The notes under the pieces were generated by a model that did no database searches, was not told the origin of the DNA, and worked only from the letters and a program-made list of their open reading frames with translations. Below are positions 1 to 12,531 of a DNA stretch of 64,000 bases, piece after piece. The position numbers and the translations under genes are program-made. Source of the stretch: Cryptomeria japonica (lineage: Eukaryota; Streptophyta; Pinopsida; Cupressales; Cupressaceae); assembly GCF_030272615.1 (NCBI RefSeq), contig NC_081410.1, forward strand, positions 227,574,915 through 227,638,914. Reading direction: 5' to 3'. Within the stretch, counting starts at the first letter, position 1. Every line of letters begins with the position of its first letter.

Positions 1-75
1 GACACACTAAGGCAGGTGCTAACCTAAGCATGGATTGGACAACCTAATTAAGGGTGTATAATTTACGATGCTACA
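1..75 (+). repeat. 3' end of 5' LTR of element F
   Basis: The first 75 bases resemble the last ~65 bases of the LTR ending at 3425: both contain GGTGCTA, then a GGTGTA(T/C)AATTTA block, and end in GCTACA. The window therefore opens inside the left LTR of an element whose right LTR is at 2164-3425. The two ends are clearly diverged, so the insertion is old. Confidence 0.6.
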
Positions 76-2163
76 TTTAGCCCCCACTTTAGTGGTCACA
101 TGAGACTACGTGCATATGCAAGCTAAATTAGAAAAAGGTAAACATTCGTGGGAAAAAGGATATGTCCATAAGATGTCGAACGAAGCCCCCAACATTATCT
201 GTAGTACAATGTTAGGAACCACAATCTAAAAAACCATATTGTTAGTTAAAACCACAAAATCACCTAAAATTCTTACTAAGAATGATGAAAATTGAGGCTA
301 GCTATATGCCCCACTTTTTTGGCTTGCTAATTAGTATGTTGAAACAAGGTATCATGTTTACCACTTCAAATTGTGAAGGAAAATTGGTGACAAATGCACA
401 CAACAAGATTTGATACAAGATCAAAACTGATGCAAAATCATTTGGTAATAAAGAGAACTAAAACATGATTCCAATGCAACTGACGGGTTGAGAATCGGAG
501 CTCTCTAGCTCAAAATATGAAAGATTGAGTATAAAAGTAGAATTAGGGTTTTTTAAAAGAATTACCTTTTTAAATAATAAAAATAACACTATTTCTTTGT
601 CCTATTCACCTTTTTGTCTTGTAGTGTAGAGGAGGAGCCCACAGAGTAGAAAATGTCACGTCGACGACCCGAAGTTCCTACCTTGATGGAGAATCTAAGG
701 CAGTTGGTCCTAAGGACATCCCACTAGACAAGGTAGGCCCACCAATTTGCACCTTGTTGATTTTGTTGTGTTTTGATTGGTAGTTAGTTGTCAAAATCTT
801 AATTTTGACATGGGCCACCCAAAAGTGACCCAAAATGGGTGTCATGGTCCCATTTGGGCTCCATGGTCCCCTAGGGGCGCCATGGTCCTAGAAAAGGGGC
901 ACTAGGTGGCACTCATGGGGTTAGGATAGATTTTGATGATGAGTATGCTAATACATGATGTTTGATTCTTGTCGAAGCTACCATATTTATAGGAGCATAC
1001 GTTGAGCCATATATACAATCATCTGCATAGTCAAATCCCTCACATGTCATTAGAGGATCAAAGACTTCTCTAGGTAGCTGGGCTATGGTGGGTATGTTGC
1101 ATTCCAATGATCAAATTTCACGGGTCAATGCTTATGGCCTTGATGGAGAGATGGGATCCTGATACATTAACATTCGTCCTTCCTATCGAGAATATGACAA
1201 TGATGTTAGATGATGTATACCACATCCTACAATTACCAAGGAGAGGGAGTACTGTAAGATATGAGTCACCTCGATCATGAGCAGAGATGAGGAGGGATCA
1301 GATATATTGTGTTGGGAGAGCTCCACCTAAAGAGACAAGAGGTCAGATATTTATCCAATGACTACTACATCTAACAAGTATTGTCCCATTGTTGAAGAGA
1401 TTGATGATAGCCATAGTGGCATTGGTTGTATGTCTAGATGGTTGAGGCAGTCACATGCATGGAGGACTAGCACTAATTAACCTTAATTGAAATAGAAATT
1501 AAACTGTAACTAAATTAGAAGAGCTTTCCTTTTGAAATGCTTGAATGTAGATGACTATACCCTCAATAGGTGATGCAATGCTCTTAGGATAAGTCTTCCA
1601 CGTGTTGATGAAATAACATGATAAATCACATATAATCCATCATGAAATCACAGATAAAACATAAACTAAAGATGCCTTGATGTAATTTTCCGCTCCTTGA
1701 ATCAGATCTACTCTTGAGGAAGAAGAATTGCTCTTAAATTGATGATAATGTTAGCATAAGATTAGATTATTAAAATGAATTGAGAAGGATGCATTATATA
1801 GGGATTTAATAATTAAAATCATAATTAAGATGAGTTAGAATTGATATATTTTGACATTGAGCGAGATTTGAATCAGAAAAGACTGCCAAATTATCCTCCT
1901 AAAATTTAGGGGAAAAAGTGTAGGACTGGGTAGTAGAGATTTTCTCTAGTCTCGACAATATTTTTCTGACTTTCGGGGAATGAAAGATAATGGGAATCTA
2001 ATGTCAAATCCAGCTCGATGGCTCAAACCATAATGCATATGTATGTGATATATGTTTTGAGAATTGAAATTAGGGTAAGATTAATGATAAATTAGGATAA
2101 AATGATAAGGGGCACACCTAGAATTAAGGGTCCAAATAAGAGTGTAATAATGTAATAAAGTAG
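76..2163 (+). mobile_element. Internal region of non-autonomous LTR element F
   Basis: This is the 2.1 kb between the two LTR copies of element F. No gag zinc knuckle, protease, reverse transcriptase or integrase motif is visible in any frame, so the element would depend on another for mobility. A short reading frame begins at 653 (MSRRRPEVP) and stops after about 23 codons. A plant mobile domain fragment is at 1116-1500. At 838-895 the motif CCATGGTCC or a close variant occurs three times. The bases after the LTR (TTTAGCCCCCACTTTAGTGG) sit where a primer-binding site belongs, but I cannot match them to a tRNA. Confidence 0.5.
1116..1500 (+). pseudogene. Plant mobile domain (PMD) fragment, sense strand of element F
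   Basis: The + strand frame through the ATG at 1134 reads MALMERWDPDTLTFVLP and then a segment ending LDDVYHILQLP. This is the hallmark of the plant mobile domain: a '(A)L.ERW.P.T.TF.LP' motif, a Gly/Glu-Met-Thr turn and a 'TL.DV..(L/I).LP' helix. The usual 'GEMT' is replaced by 'ENMT'. Downstream the frame is disrupted, although PMD-like residues (MRRDQIYCVGRAP) appear in a shifted frame near 1290. PMD proteins (the MAIN/MAIL family) occur as host genes and as passengers of plant transposons. Here it lies inside an LTR element without pol, so it is best read as a captured and decayed ORF. Confidence 0.65.
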
Positions 2164-3425
2164 TGTAGTGCCCTAAAATTGTACCCCTTGCAATTTTCGA
2201 CCGAATTTGGGTCTTCACCTTAGTGTTTGTGCCCTTTGGACTAATTGAAGACCTGATTATGCTCTTTCACATCACAAATGCCAAAATTTTCAGCTTTGCA
2301 CTTGTTTTGCACTTGATGCTAGCCCCAAAATAGGGAAGCACCAAGGCGTAGTGCCCTAGTCCCCCTCATTTTGGGCCCTCTTTAAACCCTTTTCCTCATT
2401 TCAAATTTGGGTGGGATTTATTTCTCCATGTCAACTTATGTCAAAAAATTAGTTGATTAATCTAATAGGTAGGTATATAAAGAGGTTTTCACATCGAGCA
2501 CACAAGCAATCAAGCATTCAAGAGCAATTGAGCATTTTTCAGTCTTCCTTCAAGCCTTAGAGCAATAAGAGAGTCAAGATTCAAGCATTGAAGTGGAGAT
2601 CTTCATCCTATTTCATGAAACCCTAATTTCATGTGGAGGCAAGAAAACTTCACAAGGAGGTATAATCATTTTATTTTTAGTCATAATTTAGTATCTCCCT
2701 CAAAAGGAGATCCTTTCCTTTCAGTCGTTTTAATTACATTTATCTCAATTTCATGGTTAATTCCAAAACTGGGGTTTGATTGAAGGCAAGCCCTTATTCC
2801 CAACCTATTTCCCCTTCTTTCTGTGTGGAAGAAACATGTGCACAGATGTTCTTCTCAGATTGAGCTTTATTTGTAGAGACAAAAAAACCTTTTTCAACGT
2901 GTGGAAAATTTGGAGGACCAAGAGGCAATGCCATGGTCCCTGCTTTTCCGGGGCATTTTTGCAAGGTAGATCTAAATCAACTCATATTTCTCAAATATAG
3001 GTGCACGACTGAATCCTGCATCTGTAGCTCAATATTTTCTCATATTTTGTCTTCAATTCCAACACTTTACCCTAAATCAGCATTTCAACTTACAAAAGAG
3101 GGTAAAACACATCATTAATCAATCAATCAATCCACTTAGTATTCGGTCCTTATCTGATTTGTGATTGAATATAGTGGATTTTTCCCCTCTTTTGAATGTA
3201 AAGGCCATCTTTCCATTAAAAAGAAAATCGATTTGGTGATTTCTCCTTCTATGTTGCAGCTTGCCAAATCAAATTTTCCCCTTTACAAGTAGAATAAGAC
3301 CCATAATATTAATTTAAATCAATAGAGGTCCCATAATGTATAGAGGAAAGAGATATACTAAAATAGGTGCTAGTAGAGTGTGAAATTAGACACACTAATA
3401 AAGGTGTACAATTTATGACGCTACA
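2164..3425 (+). repeat. 3' LTR of element F
   Basis: A 1262-bp LTR beginning TGTAGTGCCC and ending GACGCTACA (TG...CA). The 3' end matches bases 1-75. The 5' start matches the minus-strand LTR ending at 12531 (TGTAG(T/C)G(C/T)CCTAAAATTG, then TTGCAATTT and GGTCTTCAC). It contains a TATA box at 2474-2482. No clear polypurine tract precedes it. Confidence 0.6.
2474..2482 (+). promoter_or_regulatory. LTR TATA box (TATATAAAG)
   Basis: TATATAAAG sits about 310 bp into the LTR of element F, a usual place for the LTR promoter between U3 and R. Activity cannot be judged from sequence. Confidence 0.45.
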
Positions 3426-4306
3426 GCTTGTTAAAAGTTTTTTTGCCAACTTAATTTTTCATTCATGGGTGAAAGTGTAACCCAGTATTGTGGGATCACC
3501 CGATATTGAAATAAATTTTAATTTTCTTTTATAATATAAAGATGAGGTATGACAGTGACTTCTTCTAAATGTTACATTGCAGATTATTTTTAAATGTGAA
3601 GGTAATTATATGAACACCTTAGATCATTTTCTCAAGCATACTTTGTTTGGTGTGTAATTGTAATTTATTTTGTTTGGGAATAATGTTGTGATGGTTAAGA
3701 TACCCTTATTAATACTTGGTATGCCATTTCAACACCATATAATTATATAGTTTGTTTGTATATAAATAACACGTACTTAGTTAGCAATGTAATTCATTAG
3801 TCTTCATTAAAGGTATTGCATTATAATTCATTTAAAACTACTATTTATTATTTTTTGAATTAATGTTTGTAAGTTCTTGAGATATTTTTTTTAATATGAT
3901 AACTAGATCATATTTATTTTTATACATTCAAAAGCTAATTTTACATGAAAAAATTGGTCATATGAAGATGACAGACATATAAATATTCTATGATATATTT
4001 TTAATGGAACAATGATCTATGATTATCACCTAATAATCAAATGTCGGGCCCTCACAATCCTATGTTATGTGCATATTTTAAAAAACCAATTTGAACCATT
4101 CTTGAAAATATCACTATAAAAAAAATAGTTAGAATTTCCTTACTTGGCCTTGATAAATTGATTTTAATAAATAAATAGAGAAGTCAAACTAGATGCATTA
4201 CACAAATGGCCTTGCACATTTGTTGATTCAACATAAATAAATTTTCCATCAAGTTTAATATGTCTTCTAATATAACCTATAAAAATGATTAGTACTAGCC
4301 TAACTT
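3426..4306. other. AT-rich intergenic sequence, no gene seen
   Basis: The flank of element F. It is AT-rich, with no long reading frame, repeat pair or RNA gene that I can recognise. Confidence 0.5.
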
Positions 4307-4812
4307 GCTCCGATACTATGTTTGAAATTAGGATCTTAGGATACTAATCATTATAAACAAGATATAGAATAAATGAAATGATAATTATGCATGCATAAAT
4401 ATGCACATTACATAAGATATAAATGGGGAAAATCCTTTCAGATAAAAAACCCTATAAAGCATCATTTTATTAAAACACTCACAAATGTAGCCTATCATAA
4501 AATAAACTTGAACTTGGGGATAATCCTCCACATACTTTCGCATGGCCAATAATACCTCTTGTGCATAGTGATACAACTCACTATAAAGCTCCAAATTTAT
4601 ACACCTCTCAAATGAGAGAGAATCTCCTTAAATATAGGAGGAAGGGTGGCTTCACTAGTCACATCTTGTTAATAACCCCAATTCACAAATAATTAATAAT
4701 CTAATAGTTATTAGAATATAACTATTTCAAATGGGATATGCTTATAAAGCATATAATATATAAGGTTTTATAACATTATATAATTGTTATAAGGGTATGA
4801 CCCCTAATAACA
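4307..4812 (-). mobile_element. Copia-like LTR with primer-binding site, minus strand
   Basis: Bases 4307-4318 read in reverse as TAGTATCGGAGC, two mismatches from the initiator-Met tRNA primer-binding site TGGTATCAGAGC. Directly beside it, 4319-4812 on the minus strand begins TGTTATTAGG and ends TTTCAAACA, a TG...CA terminus of about 494 bp. Inside is a TATA-like CCTATATTTAAGG followed by a TC-rich stretch, like an LTR promoter. I did not find the partner LTR, so this is a truncated element or remnant. Confidence 0.45.
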
Positions 4813-7800
4813 TTATGTTCTAAGAAAATCATTCACAATGAGCTTTGTAGTGAGATTGTGTATTCCAGATCTAGTTGAAGTCACATGTGGCTAAACCGTA
4901 CTTTGTTAGTATCAATTAGTAGAGGAAGGGGGTTAGTAGTAGGTGGGAGAAAAAGATAAGCATAAATGTCCATTATTGGGGTTTAGAGAGAGCTAAAGAA
5001 GAAACGACTTTGAGAAAAAGGTAATTTACTAAAACCAAAGCTTCTTCTAATGCTATCTAAAACTGAATGTATACAATGAGAAAATTTACCAAAACCATTT
5101 CAAGCATTAAGATGATCCTAGCATTTTATTAAGAATAATGGAATATGATTTGGTAAACTGACCATCACACTAATGGCTAAAAGACTAGCAATCTAATGAA
5201 TCTTTATATCTTAAAAGACTTCTAAGTTAAGGAAGTGAGTGAAAAAGTAATGATATTTTCATTAAGTACTTCTCACTTTTCAGTATTTACTAGAGACAAC
5301 AAGTATAACATCAAAAGAGACTAAATACTACTTTGAGGTTTCACAAATAATTCAACAATTTCCTCCTATTTAATATGAAGATTTGCATTTCATGTTAGCA
5401 ATGAATGCATCGAGGCACCAAAACAAATATAAAATTGATTAAACATTTAATATCTCCACTTATTATGATAATAAATTAGAAAAAATAATGATTTATAAAT
5501 GCTCAATTATTAATCTCCATGCTATAATCAAAGCCAGCATGCCTAGAGGAATGTGTCACTATGCACTATGTAGTTGCTTGCTATAGTCTCTTGGGTGGTT
5601 TAAATTGACCTTACTATGCAAATCTTATGTTTGGTTTTCACCTACTAAGTGGAAAGTAGACATCTTTGCCACTTCGTCAAAGCCCAATTGTTGAATATGA
5701 AGATTATGCCTACTAAATTTGCCTCGAGTACTCATCTCTAACCAATTGTAGCTTCTCAATTGACCCCATATTAAAGGAATCACCTCTGAAACCCCGTTGC
5801 TAATTTTGCAAAAATGAGGGTATTTGCCATTTTGATCACAACTAGTATACTATTTCATATAAATCGTGCTATATAGAGAGACTCTTTACCACACTTTTAT
5901 TGATGATAAAATTTTGAGGACCCACAAATCAAAGCTTGAGTGCTATCCACATATGCATCCCATTCTTGTGAGAACATACCGAGGTTAACATGATTCATCA
6001 CATTGATAGATAGTTAAATAAGGAGAAAGCTTCAGACATTTATCATTTAGGTTTGATCAAATTTTAATCAACGTGCTTGACAAATAAACCTTAACCGGGC
6101 TACACAATTTGCTTAATACTAAAAGTTATATAAAAGTATATCAAGACATTATTGGTATCGTTTGACTTTTTAAGATTGTTTATTCTATTTTAAAATAAAT
6201 CTTAGCAAATAAATACGCTTTAGGTTGAAATTTTGTCCTTTTAGCAGTTGGATTGTTTGATCCTCTATAAGCTAGGAATATATATTGCATTGTTTGAAGC
6301 TTTTAATGTTATTATGTGGTCAGTATTTATACCTTTGAATCATAACTCTAATCTCCAAAATTATGTTTGTGGTCTTCAACAATAATTAAAAAAACATAGA
6401 ACTGAAGGCTAAAACAGTGCAAACATTTGCACTTATCCTTGCAAAGATTTATTTACTAGTCTAGCAAAACCTCAAATTTGGATGAAACTGATAGGAGTTT
6501 TGACAAGAAGCACATAAACCCTAACTTTCCCTACAATTAACAAATTGCTAAAGTTGGACCTTAGATCTCACCACAAAAGCCTTTGAATACTAACATACTA
6601 TAGCTAAGAAACCTTATCACTTATCCAAAACACCACAACTACGATTTCCCATAATTTCACAAAGTTTCCCTAAAAGCAGTTGAAGAAAGTTACGGATGAA
6701 GGCTTGTAGATGTATGATTCTCAAACAAAGATGGAAATTCCATGTAAAGAAATTTAAAACAATGACAACATCAAAATATTCACCATGTGAAGGAAATGCA
6801 AACTAAAGCCTTGTGAAGGAAAAAGGAAATGGCAAACACCAAATGCCATTGAAAGAAACATGCCAAAACAAGGATTATACTGCGCATGACTCATACCCTC
6901 AAATCACTCACACATTAACACAAGACTGTTGCAACCGAAACTGTTTATAACTTGTGTCATTCCATTTGGTGAAGTAACACAAAACATCTATGTACACCCC
7001 TTTACATTTTGAAACCTTGCACAATGCATCGACATCTCTTTACATACACAAACATTTTATGCTAATTACATGTCTAGGCATTTAATAAAATGATGCCTTC
7101 TCTTGTGTCTAGAGTTGCCAAAACACTTGTAGACCAAAATCTAGTGCTATGGTAGAGAAAAATAAACTATTTTACTCAAATCAATGCCCTAAAGTCTGCT
7201 GCAATTGTCTAACTCTCAACAACATGCAAAATAAATCATTTCAATATCACCAACTATACCTCTCGACCTACAGACAATAGCTACAATCTCCTACACAGAC
7301 GATGATTTCTAGAAACAAGTACCTTGAGACCCCTATGCAAGTATAGTCTGCAATGTATTATACACCTCTTGCAAACCACTACTAGAGACCTCATGAGATG
7401 TGTATTCTCTTACCTCGTCATTTGCAATTTTTTTCAGATACTCTGTTACAACCAACTTCAATCCAATTAAATCCCAAATAAATATTTTTCATATGCTTTA
7501 AACTTAATTAATTTTCTCTTTTCTTTACTTAAACCTTAAATGATCAAACAAAAATATGACATTGATTGATCATTGTATAAAGATGGCCCCTCCCATATAA
7601 TTCCGTGCTATGAGAGGATCTAATAAGAAACAAAACCAAATATGCACAAAAGATATACATTTTTAACCAACGAGAACCAACCAAGATATGTGAAGCTCAA
7701 TTGAACATATTGACAAAGACACAAAAATGTAACCACGTAGATCTCAGTCAATGTGGACTTTTATGTTTCACATTCTTTCAAAAGCAAAAAGTCCCAAAAA

Positions 7801-9451
7801 GCTAAAGAATGTAGTGAGAGTGCTCAAAACATTAATTTTCCTTCTAAGATTGGTAGGGCCGTAAACATCGTTCACCGAATAAAAGCTCTCAACCTTAACT
7901 ATTCGACACGTACCATTTCCACTTTCCATTAAAAGGAGACAAAACAAAGTTGCACGTGAAAACTATACAAACAGATATTTCTCATAGCACAGTAAGCTTA
8001 GAAAAATTAAACGACAAACATCCACATATTCAAAACAAGAATAAAGTGAAATAGGCTCATGTGGCTTGTTACTAATGTTTTATGTCATTATATTATTTTA
8101 TTGATTTGTATAGTGGGTTGAGGTAATAATAATTGAATATGTGAATAAAATTTTAATGTTTGAAACGGGTATTTGTTTATTATAAGGTTTTTCGAGTTTT
8201 TAATGTTTTTGATTAATAAAGGAGTGAGAACAAGGGCACTGATCCTTTACATAGCATAATTATTAACGAAACCACAGTGCATAAACATCACTATAACAAC
8301 ATTAACAACAACTAACAGCAAAAAGAGACCAAGTTTTTATAAATCAGAAACAACACAAGAAAGCACAAAAAACAAACTACAAGGGTGCCTTGCACACCTC
8401 AATGGCATCCATGGCACTGTTTCATTCATTGGACAGGAACTTGTAAAGGTCTCTAGCCTCCTGCTTATCCTCCTCCATGTCCGCAGTACATTCCTCAACA
8501 AAGAGAGGGTGAGCGTCGAGCTGTGTAACACCTGGAAATGAAATTTGTTAAGGCCCGCCATTTGGACATCGAGTTTTTAATGTTATTAACTATAAAGAAA
8601 AAAAATAAAAAAATTGAGAGAAATCCAAGATAAAATGACACAAACAATTATTTAGAATGTTGAAAGGAAAAGAATGTCCGACATTAAATAAAAATATAAA
8701 ATATAAGTTACACATATCATTAATATGCATAATTATGACCATTTAACACTATCTACATTGTAAAATAACAACAAAGAAAAAAAGTTTTATATTAGACTTA
8801 ATAATATAAATATGTAAGGATGAAAGAGAAAAAATTTTGTAGGTGTCATTCTTGTTTTTCATAAAAACATGATGTCTTCTTTCCTTTTCCTTACATAAAG
8901 TTGTGAAAAATGTCAAAAGTTTTGTATAATTACAAAATTATTTCATTTATAGAGAAAATAATCAACTTTTAGTTAGTTAGAGTTTCTATATATTTGTGAA
9001 AAATATAATGAAATTTTATAATAAAGCGACTTTAAGCTTTTTGATAAAAAAAAAAGGCCTTGTTAAAAGAACATTACAATGTAGTAAGTTATTCTGAAAT
9101 TTGAGTTTAATTAGTTATATAGCTTTTTTTGTATCTTTCAATATTAACAAGTTGTTAGAATCTGAATTCACGACCTCGACCATTTCCTACTAAATGTACT
9201 TGTTTTGCTTTTCGAACTCCAAAAATTACTTGTTTGCTTCATCCTTGACCTTTCTTTGAGCAATCTCAAGCTCAATTGAAAAATTGATAAATCAAGCTTA
9301 AGAATTATTTCTACTTACATAAATTTAAAAAATAGACTAGTTTAATAAATTAATCTATATTAAATATAATTATATTGATAATTTGTAGTCTTTAAATATA
9401 TTAAAATGTGATATTAAAATATTTAAAAAATTACAAACAACATAAATATAT
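4813..9451. other. Long AT-rich intergenic region, no confident gene
   Basis: About 4.6 kb without a recognisable coding region apart from the weak fragment at 8391-8551. Short frames are interrupted everywhere. It probably consists of old repeat remnants, but I cannot name families. Confidence 0.4.
8391..8551 (-). pseudogene. Possible fragment of an unidentified gene
   Basis: Read on the minus strand, an acidic stretch PLFVEECTADMEEDKQEA followed by RDLYKFLSNE runs into TGA and then reads on as NSAMDAIEVCKAPL to a TAG. A candidate start (MAGLNKFHFQ) and a CAG|GTG splice-like junction lie just upstream. The composition is protein-like and more GC-rich than the surroundings. I do not recognise the family. 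The internal TGA suggests a pseudogene or processed fragment, and it could also be chance. Confidence 0.25.
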
Positions 9452-9462
9452 TATTTATATTG

Positions 9463-9592
9463 TACAACCTAAGTTGATCTAGTGGAGAACTTGTGCTCTT
9501 GAAATAGAGGTCACAAGTTCAAATCGCACAAAGGGGGTAGGGTATGTACATCTTATTGACTTCAGCCTATTCCCTATCAAAAAAAATAAAAA
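9463..9592 (+). mobile_element. tRNA-derived SINE with 11-bp target duplication
   Basis: A 130-bp insertion. Its 5' part looks like a tRNA gene: an A-box region (GTTGATCTAGTGGAGAAC) and, about 40 bases on, a B-box-like GGTCACAAGTTCAAATCGC. It ends in an A-rich tail (AAAAAAAATAAAA). It is flanked by the exact direct repeat TATTTATATTG at 9452-9462 and 9593-9603, the expected signature of LINE-mediated SINE insertion. The family name is unknown. Confidence 0.75.
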
Positions 9593-9603
9593 TATTTATA
9601 TTG

Positions 9604-11229
9604 ATATAATATTGTTTGTTTTCTTTATGAAACTTGATGAATGGAATTTTTTTATATCAAATAAATTAATTAAATATAAATTTCTCTTTATTGATATAAC
9701 TTCCTTTTCCTTTTGAAGACTCTCAAATGAGTAAAATTGGAAGAGAAAGTTGCATCCAAGATCTTCAAAATTACTTACAGGTAAGAGTTATTTGTCTCCT
9801 CCATGAATCACTTTGATTATCAAATATCTTCAATTTTTGTTTGAAAAACATTTTAACATTATTTCTTTTATATAATTAGGATATTTATTACATATAATAT
9901 AGGCTACCTATAGTTGAGTCATTTATTTTTTCATTTTTAATTCTATATAATAGTATTCTCACATTACACTTCTACATTCATACTTTTGGTTCATTTATGT
10001 ATGTATAGGTCTTTCATGCTTTTATATTTGTATTGTTTTATATATTATTTAGAATTTGTGACTTGGATTTATCTTTTCTTAAATAATTATATTTAAAGGT
10101 CTTGTTCCTTGTTCTTCATTCTTCCTTCCTTTCTCATGCTTCTTTTTAAGGTTGTGCTCACATCCTAATCCTTCACTTATCTCTCCTTGATGATAGATCA
10201 TTGGGTGTGATTCAGAATCCTAATTAGAAAAATAAATACATAGCAAATCTAGAAGCAATCTTAAATATACAACATGGATTGTGGAAAACTTAGGCCAACT
10301 ATCAAACTTGAATTGCTTACATAATAGTTCTAACCTATAATCATGGTTATTGTTAGTTTTATAATTTGCTAAAGGTAGAACCATTGAATCATCTACATAA
10401 GCTCCCTCCTCTTAAAAAACCTATATGAAGGTAGGGGCTCACCATTTGACCCCCTTCCCTAATACATAAACATATGTTCCCTTTTTTGATATGACCTTCC
10501 CTTGAAAAGCTATTATTTAAAAATATCAAGTATACCTCTCAATGTATTCTCAAGTAGGTCTTGTGTGATACCCTCCAAAGCATTCAAAGCATCAATCTTC
10601 ACTTTGACGTCTAATTCATCAACAATTCTCTCCCTCAACTCCTTTACCTTACCCAAGACACGAACACTTTCATGCCCATAAATTGAATGGTTGTATTTAT
10701 CCAATGGTACCATTTGAGTGAAGAAGAAGAGACTATATGCATACTAGCTTTCAAAATATGATCTAAGGGTACTCTATATCAAAAAAATACTTGAAAGATT
10801 GGATATTAAATCCCTGACTACACTTAGCAAGTCATGAGCCAAAAGGAGAACAAATGCAATGAAGATCTAATCCCAAATGGGAGGAGATTGAACTTATATG
10901 CAACAAATTGTCACTAAGTAGGTCTTCTTCACATAAGAAATCATCCAAAACAAATCTTGGAACTTAAAGACTTTTGATTTGAACAATAAATTCTCAAATT
11001 AGATTCAACATTCTTTGAGATGAAATAAAGCACCAAAATTAACAACATAATGCTTACAACTTGTTTAGTCAAGTAAGGTTAAAACCTCTTCTAAGAAAAT
11101 ATTTCAAGTTGAATGGAACCATAATTTTTTGTCCAATATGACTTATTGGGGCTTTTGAGGTACTTAAACACCATTAAGAAAGGAAGTTATTTTCCCCTCG
11201 AGGTCTTCGTGGGTACAATGGTTGCTCCA
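9604..11229. other. Intergenic, no confident gene
   Basis: An AT-rich stretch with one weak minus-strand frame (10513-10713) described separately. No repeat pair or RNA gene was recognised. Confidence 0.4.
10513..10713 (-). CDS. Hypothetical small ORF, 66 codons
   Basis: The minus-strand frame starts MVPLDKYNHS and ends TLRGILDIFK, with an amphipathic, charged middle (VLGKVKELRERIVDELDVKV) that would form helix. The amino-acid make-up is more protein-like than nearby random frames. I see no splice partner, promoter or recognisable domain. It may be an exon fragment of a decayed gene. Confidence 0.2.
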   Translation of the reverse strand: MVPLDKYNHSIYGHESVRVLGKVKELRERIVDELDVKVKIDALNALEGITQDLLENTLRGILDIFK

Positions 11230-11237
11230 AAAGTTTG

Positions 11238-12531
11238 TGTTACACATTGTTGGGATTTCAAAGGTTGAATGTTACACATTGTTGGGCTTTCAAAGTGTAA
11301 AGCGGAAAATCGCGATCGAACCCTAGTTGCTCTCCCCTCTTCCAACTCCGAGGAGAGAGAAGGGAGAGTCTCTAGGGTTGATGGTTTTCACTTAAGGGAG
11401 AGACTTTACATTCAAAAGAGGGGTTGAAACCCACAAGATCCAATCGCACAAAATGCAAGATTGGATGCTGAATGCGTTTCAAGGGTTAAGAAAGCAAGGC
11501 TACCCTCTTTTGTAAAGAATGTTGATAGAAGAATTAAGCTAGGAATGCATAGAAAGTGACAAAGATTCGCTTATAAACTGAGATAGGGATATAGGATGAA
11601 GCTGCGGACCTGGAATTAGCAGTAAAATGTCGATACGGCGCTGTCCTGCAAATTTGAGCAAAAGTTGTCGGGACGATGGCGCCCGGCGCCACGGTCCTCC
11701 GAAAAATCCGCGAAACGAAGGGGGATCTGTTCGTCTCTACACAAGGATTCCAGATCTTCAATTTCAGCCGCGTACCTGCAACCTACACACAGAAAAGCGA
11801 AGACGATTGGGGGGTTAGGGATTAGGGGTTTGCCTTTAGGTCAAACCCCGGTTTTGGAATTAACCAAGAAATGAGAAATGCTGTAAATGTAATGTAAAAC
11901 AAGTACTAATACCTTGTTGTAAGGATGTTTGTATCCTTATGTGCGAAGGTATAGATGTTGTTGTTTGTTGTATGTTGTATGTTGTAGCATGTAATGTGTT
12001 GTAAGTGATCTCCTCTTCAATGGTTGAATCCTTGTCTTGAATGCAACACTTAGCCTTGAATGGAGACTTAGAATGATCAATTGCTTGAAGGAATGCTTGA
12101 ATGCTTGAATGCTTGAGTATAGTTTCCACGCTCTTTCCATCATCATATCGAATGAAAGAGGAAAATGTAGTTTATATACTTGTCAATTAGGGCTGATAGA
12201 CTGATTTTTCCGACCTTAGGCCGACCAGGAAAGATAATTTTCCAATTTGCAAACATAAAGACCCGAAGTCCAAAAGAGACCGGGCCCAAAATAGGACCCA
12301 GGGACCAAGGCGCTGGGCGCCATGGTCCTGGGGGACCAGGGCGCTGGGCGCTCTGGTCCCACCTCCCGGGACAACAGGGTGCAAAGGAGGTTCAGGCCAG
12401 GGTGCAAGAAAATGCAGTTTTCAGTGTCATAATCAAGTTTCGGGGTCTCCATTCAGGTTGCGTGTTGCGTCGCCATCGTGAAGACCGAAATGCAGTCGAA
12501 ATTGCAAGTGTCGCAATTTTAGGACGCTACA
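11238..12531 (-). repeat. LTR, minus strand, related to element F LTR
   Basis: Read on the minus strand it begins at 12531 with TGTAGCGTCCTAAAATTG, then TTGCAATTT and GGTCTTCAC, matching the start of the 2164 LTR. A TATA box (AGTATATAAAC) lies at about 12168-12178. GC-rich units of the type GCGCCCAGCGCC..TGGTCCC are repeated around 12300-12365 and again near 11680-11700. The left end is uncertain: near 11238 and 11272 the block GTTACACATTGTTGGG is tandemly duplicated. No second LTR or internal region is visible, so it may be a solo LTR. Confidence 0.5.
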
